The translations under genes and the position numbers were made by a program. From CAINEC01 sp046303115 (lineage in GTDB: Bacteria; Bacteroidota; Bacteroidia; AKYH767-A; OLB10): DNA of 8,354 nt. Shown in pieces: positions 1-5,318 of this stretch; position 1 is the stretch's first letter, and every line of letters starts with the position of its first letter. The notes beneath the pieces are model-generated. The model saw nothing but the letters and a program-made list of their open reading frames with translations. It made no database searches and was not told where the DNA came from. The stretch spans positions 1-8,354 of the forward strand of contig JBKCGZ010000111.1 of NCBI GenBank assembly GCA_046303115.1. Reading direction: 5' to 3'.

Positions 1-810
1 ATCTTTTGTTCTATTAATCTGCATTTTTACTGGATGACTGTTATATGCAAAAGTGAATTGTTGTTCGATAACATTATTTGAAGGATTTATTTGAATTAAT
101 GCACCTGCTGCATCATCTGGTGTTGGAGTAAAATCACTTCCTAAACTTCCTTTGCATAGTGCCCAGATATTTCCGTCTTTATCAAGCTTGATTGAAGAGG
201 GGTTGAGTGGAGTAGTGATGGTTGTAATCACTGAATTAGAATTGATGTCTACTACCGTTATGGTGCTATCATCTCCAAATCCACCACTGTTGCATACAAA
301 CAATTTATTATTCACGATTAACATTTCTTCAGGTCCACTTCCAGTGTTAACCGTGTCGATGATTTGATAATTGTTTAAATTAATTACATACACCTTGTTG
401 GAAATCCAATCGGAAATATAGCCTTTGCTGCCATTTCCTATAAAAAATCGTGGAGATGAAAGTCCTTGGATCGTAGTGATACGTTTGAAATTCGATAATG
501 AAACCACTTCCATTTTTTGCGAATTATTCACTGCAATAAACGCACGATTATCATACAATGAAATTGATTGTGCAACATCTCCTAATGGTATATTATTCGC
601 TGCGAAGTAAAGATCTTCACTAAATGAATTTGCATCTGAATTCAAAAATGAAATACTTCCATTTCCTTGTCCGAAGGCCCCTTCATTACAAATAAATACA
701 CCCTTTAAATTATTTGGTACAGACGAAGTAGGGGTGTCAGGAGTTTCTTCACAAGACGAAAAAAGAATAACTGCTACGCAGATGGTAAAAAGTGTTTGAA
801 TTGTTTTCAT
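1..810 (-). CDS. BtuG/YncE-like beta-propeller lipoprotein, C-terminus off window
   Basis: The open frame runs from ATG at 810 to the left edge without a stop (270 codons visible); the C-terminus is missing. Residues 1-20 form a lipoprotein signal: MKTIQ, a hydrophobic stretch, then FSSC with the lipid-accepting Cys20. Two acidic residues (CEE) follow, which fits surface export signals of Bacteroidota lipoproteins. A Pro/Thr/Ser linker leads into repeated beta-blade-like segments: GVFICNEGAFGQGNGSISF (37-55), the RFFIGNGSKGYISD region (121-134) followed by KVYVINL, GPEEMLIVNNKLFVCN (159-174) with ITVVDI, and a KLDKDGNIWALCKG segment (208-221). This is the pattern of YncE/DUF5074 propellers. 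A cobalamin riboswitch lies directly upstream on the same strand. The family includes BtuG, the surface lipoprotein that captures B12 and hands it to BtuB, so a cobalamin-binding role is the best inference. A different corrinoid or metal-complex ligand is possible. No btuB is visible; it could lie beyond the left edge. Confidence 0.85.
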   Translation of the reverse strand, partial: MKTIQTLFTICVAVILFSSCEETPDTPTSSVPNNLKGVFICNEGAFGQGNGSISFLNSDANSFSEDLYFAANNIPLGDVAQSISLYDNRAFIAVNNSQKMEVVSLSNFKRITTIQGLSSPRFFIGNGSKGYISDWISNKVYVINLNNYQIIDTVNTGSGPEEMLIVNNKLFVCNSGGFGDDSTITVVDINSNSVITTITTPLNPSSIKLDKDGNIWALCKGSLGSDFTPTPDDAAGALIQINPSNNVIEQQFTFAYNSHPVKMQINRTKD

Positions 811-829
811 AGATATTAGTTTAGTGGCG

Positions 830-883
830 AAAAAATATCCATGAAGCGTAAAGGCATAGCCGTTATACGCTGTACAATGGATA
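830..883 (-). terminator. Intrinsic terminator in the riboswitch expression platform
   Basis: Read on the minus strand, TATCCAT (883-877) pairs with ATGGATA (842-836). Inside it AGCGTA pairs with TACGCT, and GGC-TAT-GCC forms a small apical hairpin. Six T residues follow at once (835-830). A long stem plus U-tract between the B12 box and the start codon about 20 bases further on is what a transcriptional OFF switch needs. Just upstream, ACCTT (899-895) can pair with AAGGT (887-883). This small hairpin shares its last base with the terminator stem, so it may compete with it. Interruptions in the stem (tgtac opposite tc) leave some doubt about its strength. Confidence 0.6.
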
Positions 884-904
884 CCTTTCCTCCGAAGGTT
901 TCGT

Positions 905-1075
905 TGTTATGGCATTGAGGCAGGTCTTCTGACTTACAGTTCATGCACCTTCCCGTTTTCACAGTGGTTGTTGCATTCAATGGCATTTGCCAAAGCTGTT
1001 TACAGCAGCGGGGACTGTCCCGGATTCACACCGGATTCCCTTTTAATCCCGCTTTTAAGCGGGAACCTTAACGCA
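905..1075 (-). promoter_or_regulatory. Cobalamin (B12) riboswitch
   Basis: The minus strand carries the hallmark elements in the right order. A 5' GGTTCCC segment comes first, then an inserted small hairpin CCCGC/GCGGG (1063-1048). The GGGAATCCGGTG block (1040-1029) and AATCCGG follow, then GACAGTCCCCGCTGCTGTAA, a CCACTG element, an ACGGGAAGG element, and finally the B12 box AGTCAGAAGACCTGCC (934-919). These match the conserved core of the adenosylcobalamin/cobalamin aptamer. It should bind a cobalamin and turn down the downstream lipoprotein gene when the vitamin is plentiful. The ends are approximate, because P1 pairing is short and not certain. It sits between the stop codon of the glycosyltransferase and the start of the lipoprotein gene. 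Confidence 0.95.
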
Positions 1076-1078
1076 CTG

Positions 1079-1086
1079 CAATAGTA
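1079..1086 (-). promoter_or_regulatory. Possible -7 box ahead of the cobalamin riboswitch
   Basis: The minus strand reads TACTATTG here, one mismatch from the Bacteroidota -7 consensus TAnnTTTG. It stands just before the riboswitch 5' end and just after the upstream gene. No TTTG-like -33 element is seen at the usual distance, so this is a weak call. The upstream gene has no obvious terminator, so read-through transcription is an alternative source of the leader. Confidence 0.25.
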
Positions 1087-1095
1087 GCGAAAAAA

Positions 1096-2169
1096 TTAAA
1101 ACGATAACTTGGTGATGGCCTGGTTTAACAAATCATCCGAAGAAAATGACAATTGTCCGACATCTGAGAGCTTTTGAAAACCTATCTCCCAATTCATTTG
1201 GTGTTGTTCTTGAAAAATTATTTTATGTTGGTTAGATAAATGCTTTGCCAGATACAATTGCTCTGTTTGTCCTGGTGTTGGAATGCACAAAGCTGTTTTG
1301 TTAAGCTTGGCTAGGTCCATTAAAGTAGAGTAGCCCGAGCGACAAACAATATACTTCGCTTGCGATAATACTGAGCTGAGCTCTTGATTGTCTAAATGCG
1401 AAACCAAGGTGATATTTCCATCAGTCGATTTTTTTTCTTCACTTGGTTTACCTCTAACAATGATTGTTTTTTTATTTACTCGTTTTGCTTCGTTGATGCA
1501 TGCTTCTTCAAAATAACTGCGTTGTGGCTCTGGTCCGGAAATAAGCACAGCAATTTCGTAGGCATTGTCAGGATGATTCGACTCTTCCTTCTTCAAACGT
1601 GATAACGCACCTATAAATTCACACTTGAAATTTTGGTGAATGCTTGAGTGATGGGAAAGTACACCGCTTAAATTATCATCGCCAGGGAAGTCTGGAATCC
1701 AGATTTTAGTAAATCGTTTTAAAAATTGTTTATGCAGGTAAAATAAAAACGGTTCTGAAAACTTTGAAATTAAATTAGGTGCTTGCAAATAAAGTTGATG
1801 TCCGATAAAAATGCTTGGTATTGTTGGATGCCAGGCACCATAACGATTATCGCTAACGATTAAATGTGGATTTATTTGATTACATAGCTCAATAAATTGC
1901 GCATGTTCTTTTTTAATGGACTTTAAAAGTGAAGTTGTTTTCAAAAGAACATCCAACGATGAATTGTTGTAACTAACTTGAATTCCTTCCAACGGGTAAA
2001 AGGATAATTCAGGAAATTCTTTTTTTAATAATAAAAGTGAATTTCCCTCTCCCGCAATGCTAACCTGGAAGCCTTTACGTAAAAAAGCATGGATAATTGG
2101 AATACTGCGGGTCGCATGACCTAATCCCCAATCCAGTACCGTAAACAAAACAGTTTTCCCTTGTTGCAT
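1096..2169 (-). CDS. MurG-like GT-B family glycosyltransferase
   Basis: This 357-residue protein is probably a cytoplasmic or membrane-associated enzyme that transfers a sugar from a nucleotide donor; the acceptor is unknown. The N-terminal half opens with a beta strand and Gly-rich loop, LDWGLGHATRS (12-22), as in MurG and related GT-B enzymes. The C-terminal half has SGPEPQRSYFE (211-221) and the donor-site region CRSGYSTLMDLAKLNK (276-291), followed by PTPGQTEQ (297-304), the counterpart of the family-28 C-terminal motif. It is not MurG itself: the sequence is too divergent and no cell-wall genes are nearby. The ATG at 2169 is preferred over a GTG seven codons upstream, because the first strand begins right after it and an exact TAnnTTTG box lies inside the longer version. 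It is divergent from trmB, and the riboswitch unit follows 20 bases downstream. LPS or other glycolipid synthesis is only a guess. Confidence 0.85.
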   Translation of the reverse strand: MQQGKTVLFTVLDWGLGHATRSIPIIHAFLRKGFQVSIAGEGNSLLLLKKEFPELSFYPLEGIQVSYNNSSLDVLLKTTSLLKSIKKEHAQFIELCNQINPHLIVSDNRYGAWHPTIPSIFIGHQLYLQAPNLISKFSEPFLFYLHKQFLKRFTKIWIPDFPGDDNLSGVLSHHSSIHQNFKCEFIGALSRLKKEESNHPDNAYEIAVLISGPEPQRSYFEEACINEAKRVNKKTIIVRGKPSEEKKSTDGNITLVSHLDNQELSSVLSQAKYIVCRSGYSTLMDLAKLNKTALCIPTPGQTEQLYLAKHLSNQHKIIFQEQHQMNWEIGFQKLSDVGQLSFSSDDLLNQAITKLSF

Positions 2170-2174
2170 AAAAA

Positions 2175-2182
2175 CAAAGTTA
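2175..2182 (-). promoter_or_regulatory. Candidate -7 promoter box (TAACTTTG) of the glycosyltransferase
   Basis: The minus strand reads TAACTTTG, an exact match to the Bacteroidota -7 element TAnnTTTG. It ends only five bases before the ATG at 2169, so transcription would begin at or next to the start codon, giving a leaderless or nearly leaderless mRNA. No clear TTTG -33 element is found 17-23 bases upstream, which lowers the confidence. Confidence 0.4.
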
Positions 2183-2240
2183 GTGAACACTTTCTATTTT
2201 GAATGTAAGGTGCGGTTGCTTATTTTCGTTAGCTGAAATT

Positions 2241-2903
2241 ATGTCGAAGAAAAAATTACAACGATTTGATGAGCTAACGCGATTAGAGCGAGTTTATCAA
2301 TTTCCGTTTCCACTGGTGCATACAGATCATGGAATGAAGGGAAACTGGAATAAAAACGTATTCAAAAATGAAAACCCGATTGTATTAGAGATTGGCTGTG
2401 GAAGAGGAGAGTATACGGTAGCGTTATCAAAAGATAATCCTGATAAAAACTTTATTGGTATTGATATTAAAGGCGCACGCATTTGGAGAGGGGCAAAGAC
2501 AGCCAACGAAGAGAATATCATGAATGCAGCCTTCCTACGTGTGCATATTGAATGGCTCGCACAGTTTTTTGAAAAGGGAGAGGTGAGTGAAATATGGATT
2601 ACCTTTCCTGATCCGCAGCCGCAGTTAACACGTGAGAATCGTCGTTTAACGAATAAGAAGTTCATGAATCTTTATCGGATGTTGTTGAAGCCAGGCGGCA
2701 AGTTGCATTTGAAAACGGATAACATTGGATTATTCGAATATACGCTTGAAGTATTGGCCGATGAAGCAGGAACAATGGAAGTATGTACGAAAGATTTGTA
2801 TACCGACACTCCGGATGGATTTAACTTATCCATTCAAACAACCTATGAGAAGAAATTCATGGCAGAAGGATTTAAAATAAATTACCTTCGATTTCAAATG
2901 TGA
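2241..2903 (+). CDS. trmB: tRNA (guanine-N7-)-methyltransferase
   Basis: The enzyme methylates N7 of G46 in the tRNA variable loop, using S-adenosylmethionine. The 220-residue length is normal for TrmB. The SAM-binding motif I, EIGCGRGEY, is at 50-58, with an acidic residue after the next strand in GIDIKG (73-78). The family signature appears as FPDPQPQ (122-128) followed by a basic RENRRLTNKKF stretch, and KTDN is at 158-161. The usual signature is DPWPK/DPWHK, so the Trp is replaced by Gln here. From memory this is a lineage habit in Bacteroidota rather than damage. The ATG at 2241 is chosen over an upstream TTG (2199), because the extra 14 residues are not TrmB-like and would fill most of the promoter region shared with the divergent glycosyltransferase. 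TATTTTCG (2221-2228) is a one-mismatch -7 box candidate. lemA follows on the same strand after 56 bases. Confidence 0.95.
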   Translation: MSKKKLQRFDELTRLERVYQFPFPLVHTDHGMKGNWNKNVFKNENPIVLEIGCGRGEYTVALSKDNPDKNFIGIDIKGARIWRGAKTANEENIMNAAFLRVHIEWLAQFFEKGEVSEIWITFPDPQPQLTRENRRLTNKKFMNLYRMLLKPGGKLHLKTDNIGLFEYTLEVLADEAGTMEVCTKDLYTDTPDGFNLSIQTTYEKKFMAEGFKINYLRFQM

Positions 2904-2959
2904 AAATAAATTTATACTACATTCGTTAACGCAATCAAACTAAACAAACAATCCCCAAT

Positions 2960-3565
2960 ATGAAACCTATTTACAAAGTATTGCTGATCATTTTCGCAGC
3001 ATTCCTATTAATTGTATTTGTTGCTTATCGATTTGTCGCAGGCAATTATAACGCGATGATATCAAAAGACATGGCTATTAAAACAGCGTGGGCTCAAGTA
3101 GAGAATAACTACCAGCGTCGTGCGGATTTAATTCCAAGTTTAGTAGAAACGATAAAAGGTTCTGCGAAGTTTGAGCAGGAAACTTTAAAGCAGGTGATGG
3201 AAGCTAGAGCAAGTGCTACTTCGATGAAAATTGATCCAAGTAATATTACTCCGGAACAATTAGTAAAATTCCAGGCGGCACAAAACCAAGCAGGCGGTGC
3301 GATAAGTCGTTTGTTGGCTGTAGCAGAAAATTATCCTGATTTAAAAACGGTACCTGAATTTCAAGGATTAATGAATGAATTATCAGGAACAGAAAACAGA
3401 ATTGCTTTTTCTCGTAAAACATTTAATGAAGCTGTTCAAGATTATAATTTGAGTATTAAAACGTTTCCGCAAAATATTGTTGCAGGCTTCTTCGGATTTC
3501 ATGAGAAAGCATTTTTCCAAGCGGATCCAGGTACAAACAAACCAGTAGTGCCTAATTTCAACTAA
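2960..3565 (+). CDS. lemA: LemA family protein
   Basis: This 201-residue protein has the full LemA layout. An N-terminal membrane helix (about 5-26) is followed by the conserved block AWAQVENNYQRRADLIPSLV (43-62), then ETIKG, ETLKQVMEARA (74-84) and a long helical domain ending in ENYPDLKT and FQGLMNELSGTENRIAFSR. The family forms an all-alpha domain outside the membrane anchor. Its biochemical role is not settled. LemA genes very often stand beside TPM-domain genes, and that is the case here: two TPM genes follow 4 bases later and then directly abutting, so the three are probably one operon. A weak -7-like TACATTCG lies at 2918-2925, so lemA may also have its own promoter downstream of trmB. 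Confidence 0.93.
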   Translation: MKPIYKVLLIIFAAFLLIVFVAYRFVAGNYNAMISKDMAIKTAWAQVENNYQRRADLIPSLVETIKGSAKFEQETLKQVMEARASATSMKIDPSNITPEQLVKFQAAQNQAGGAISRLLAVAENYPDLKTVPEFQGLMNELSGTENRIAFSRKTFNEAVQDYNLSIKTFPQNIVAGFFGFHEKAFFQADPGTNKPVVPNFN

Positions 3566-3569
3566 GCAT

Positions 3570-4004
3570 ATGCCCATTACAGGAAGTTTGACAGAAGAAA
3601 ATTTGCAGCAATTAAAGATTGCGATTGCAGCAGCTGAAGAAAAAACTTCTGGCGAAATACGATTGTACCTAGAAGAAGAATGTGATGCCGATGTAATGGA
3701 TCGTGCAGCTTTTATTTTCGAGAAGTTGAAAATGCATAAAACAGAATTGCGTAACGGTGTACTGTTATATGTGGCCTTCGGACATAAAAAGTTTGCGATT
3801 ATTGGTGATGCTGGAATACATCAGAAAGTAGGTGAGGAATTTTGGAGGACTATCAAGCAAAATATGGTTGCTTCTTTTAAAGAAGAAAAATACGTTGATG
3901 GTTTAACGATTGCCATTCAGGAAACAGGGTTGGCATTGTCGAAATTTTTTCCGCCGCGTGAGAATGATATAAATGAATTACCAAACGATGTAATCATAGG
4001 ATAG
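3570..4004 (+). CDS. TPM-domain protein without signal peptide
   Basis: This 144-residue protein is essentially one TPM domain (TLP18.3/Psb32/MOLO-1 type). Recognisable pieces are EKTSGEIRLYLEE (24-36), RNGVLLYVAFGHKKFAIIGDAGI (61-83) and a FKEEKYVDGL segment (103-112). No signal peptide or membrane helix is visible, so it should stay in the cytoplasm or reach the membrane only through partners. The TPM domain has been linked to phosphatase activity and to photosystem repair in plants, but its function in this gene context is not established. It starts 4 bases after the lemA stop. Its TAG stop is followed immediately by the ATG of the next TPM gene in the same frame, which suggests translational coupling. 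Confidence 0.9.
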   Translation: MPITGSLTEENLQQLKIAIAAAEEKTSGEIRLYLEEECDADVMDRAAFIFEKLKMHKTELRNGVLLYVAFGHKKFAIIGDAGIHQKVGEEFWRTIKQNMVASFKEEKYVDGLTIAIQETGLALSKFFPPRENDINELPNDVIIG

Positions 4005-4820
4005 ATGAAAAAATTAGGATTGATTTTACTTGTGCTTATTTCTTCGCTGAATTTCAGTAGGGCAGAAGTAGTCTATCCGAAACCATCTGATCCTCCTCGT
4101 TTAGTCAACGATTTTACAAAGACATTGGATGCTGGTCAGCTAGAGGACTTAGAAAAGAAACTTGTAGCCTTTGCAGATTCTACATCCACTCAGATTGCGG
4201 TTGTAGTTATTGAGACTACTTCGGATATGCCTATCAGTGAGTATGCTACAGGCTTGTTTAACGAATGGAAGATTGGAACAAAGGGGAATGAAAATGGTGT
4301 ATTGCTCTGCGTAGCTATAAACGATCGTCAGATGTTTATCACCACTGGTTACGGAATTGAGGGTGCATTGCCAGACGCCTTATGCGGAAAGATTATTAGT
4401 AATGATATTCGTCCGTTTTTTAAGCAAGGAAAATACGTTGAGGGTATAGACAATGGCGTTAGTAAGATTATTGATGCAGTAAAAGGCGAACCTTATAAGG
4501 CAACTGCGCAGAAAAAGGGGTTTCGAAAGTTTAGGTCAGGGCCTATATTCTTTATATTATTCTTTTTTGCACTGATTATTATTTTCAAGGTGATTAGTGT
4601 ACGCCGATATGCTATCAATAATGGAATTTCATTTTGGGTGGCTTGGGAATTATTAAACGCAGCTACGCGAACGCAGAGCGGACGTTATTCCGATTTCACT
4701 CGAGGTGGTGGAAGTTTTGGTTATGGTGGAGGGTTCGGTGGTTCTGATAGTAGCAGCGGTGGTTTCGGCGGCTTCGGTGGTGGCAGCTCCGGTGGTGGCG
4801 GTGCTGGTGGTGGCTGGTGA
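4005..4820 (+). CDS. YgcG-like TPM-domain membrane protein with Gly-rich tail
   Basis: This 271-residue exported protein has four parts. A signal peptide (1-20, probable cut after FSRA) comes first, then a TPM domain (about 34-160) with VNDFTKTLDAGQ, STQIAVVVIE, GNENGVLLCVAINDRQMFITTGYGIEG and FKQGKYVEGI elements. A membrane helix (about 180-199) is followed by Arg residues (VRR), and a Gly/Ser/Phe-rich tail (234-271) ends in GGGW. The TPM domain therefore faces the periplasm and the tail the cytoplasm. A tail of this kind is usual for the YgcG family and is not a sign of a frameshift. It differs from the preceding TPM protein in being secreted and anchored. It is the last gene of the likely lemA operon. 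No strong terminator follows, only the GC-rich hairpin at 4848-4863 without a U-tract. Confidence 0.92.
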   Translation: MKKLGLILLVLISSLNFSRAEVVYPKPSDPPRLVNDFTKTLDAGQLEDLEKKLVAFADSTSTQIAVVVIETTSDMPISEYATGLFNEWKIGTKGNENGVLLCVAINDRQMFITTGYGIEGALPDALCGKIISNDIRPFFKQGKYVEGIDNGVSKIIDAVKGEPYKATAQKKGFRKFRSGPIFFILFFFALIIIFKVISVRRYAINNGISFWVAWELLNAATRTQSGRYSDFTRGGGSFGYGGGFGGSDSSSGGFGGFGGGSSGGGGAGGGW

Positions 4821-4824
4821 TACT

Positions 4825-4952
4825 AATTTGAAAATGTGCTAATATGCTCGCGAGGCTTCGCGATGTGCTAGTTTGCTAATGACTTTTTGATATCTCTAAG
4901 AATCATTGCGCTACTTTATCATATCAAAATTCGAAAATGTGCTAATAATGCT
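4825..4952 (+). repeat. Intergenic direct repeats of the AAAATGTGCTAAT type
   Basis: Two near-identical copies lie about 100 bases apart: 4825-4848 (AATTTGAAAATGTGCTAAT, then ATGCT) and 4928-4952 (AATTCGAAAATGTGCTAAT, then AATGCT). They differ by one substitution and one inserted base. A shorter third copy, ATGTGCTAGTTTGCTAATG, lies at 4863-4881. The unit resembles AT-rich intergenic repeats that I recall from other Bacteroidota genomes; I could not search for them. The second copy includes the ATG used as start of the next gene. Confidence 0.65.
4848..4863. repeat. Small perfect inverted repeat TCGCGA-GGCT-TCGCGA
   Basis: Two TCGCGA arms (each itself palindromic) flank GGCT and form a 6-bp GC-rich stem, enclosed by two ATGTGCTA repeat copies. 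It lies 28 bases after the stop of the YgcG-like gene. There is no following T-run, so it is a poor intrinsic terminator. It may stabilise the 3' end of the message or be part of the repeat element. Confidence 0.5.
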
Positions 4953-5217
4953 CCCTACCGATATAGAATTTATAACCTTATATTTAATCTATGCGCTCTT
5001 TTATTTGTGGGCGTTATACCGCATAAATAAAACCCCTAAAAATCGTTTTAAAAATATCTTAGTTTTAGTGGTAGTACTAATCCTGAATCTGTTTTTATTT
5101 ATCCCAAAATCAAACTTCCAGTACGGATCTTCCTTAGCTGTTTTGTTTTATTCGTTTGGGTTGTATCTGGCGCAGGTGGTGGTTTTTGTTTTAATGGCTA
5201 GGGGAAGGAAGGGGTGA
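4948..5217 (+). CDS. Small three-helix membrane protein, unknown function
   Basis: This 89-residue, strongly hydrophobic protein has three predicted membrane helices at about 7-24, 34-52 and 63-83, with a basic loop (RINKTPKNRFKN) after the first and a basic C-terminus (ARGRKG). I do not recognise the family. The ATG at 4948 is preferred over a TTG at 4906, because the upstream codons overlap the intergenic repeat and read as non-conserved filler. Even so, the chosen ATG itself lies inside the second copy of that repeat. No other Met occurs before the last helix. It lies after the lemA/TPM genes on the same strand, 127 bases downstream, so co-transcription is possible but unproven. The regular helix pattern and the lack of internal stops support a real gene, but it could be a lineage-specific orphan. 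Confidence 0.6.
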   Translation: MLPTDIEFITLYLIYALFYLWALYRINKTPKNRFKNILVLVVVLILNLFLFIPKSNFQYGSSLAVLFYSFGLYLAQVVVFVLMARGRKG

Positions 5218-5289
5218 TAATTTTTGAGATGATTAAATAGATAGGCTTATTGAATTGTTTTATTCTAAATGCAATTAAGAATAAATTCA

Positions 5290-5318
5290 GGTTTTAATGA
5301 AATTATAAAATTAAAACC
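5290..5318. terminator. AT-rich hairpin between convergent genes, probable two-way terminator
   Basis: GGTTTTAAT (5290-5298) pairs perfectly with ATTAAAACC (5310-5318), giving a 9-bp stem with an 11-base AT-rich loop. It stands between the plus-strand membrane-protein gene and the minus-strand rhodanese gene and overlaps the stop codon of the latter. The downstream flanks are AT-rich but lack a clean U-run, so the strength is uncertain. Confidence 0.45.

Noticed and set aside
152..610. Two short plus-strand open frames (152-367 and 425-610)
   Set aside because: Both lie antisense to the lipoprotein gene, which has a clear signal peptide and propeller-like blades; they show no recognisable features.
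1089..1098. T-run after the glycosyltransferase stop as a terminator
   Set aside because: Six T residues are present on the minus strand, but I see no stable hairpin just before them.
1396..1602. Plus-strand open frame rich in Phe and Cys
   Set aside because: It is the antisense shadow of the glycosyltransferase C-terminal domain, and its composition is typical of antisense translation.
2170..2190. GTG start for the glycosyltransferase at 2190
   Set aside because: The added seven residues are not part of the fold and would cover the TAACTTTG promoter box; the ATG at 2169 fits better.
2199..2240. TTG start for trmB at 2199
   Set aside because: The 14 extra residues do not resemble TrmB, and the ATG at 2241 begins the usual basic N-terminus MSKKK.
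2327..2665. Minus-strand open frame of 112 codons inside trmB
   Set aside because: It is fully antisense to conserved TrmB motifs and has no family signature.
4848..4863. The TCGCGA hairpin as a classical terminator of the lemA operon
   Set aside because: It has a stable stem but no U-tract follows on either strand; it is kept only as an inverted repeat.
4825..4952. CRISPR array
   Set aside because: There are only two full repeat copies, about 100 bases apart, with no regular spacers and no cas genes.
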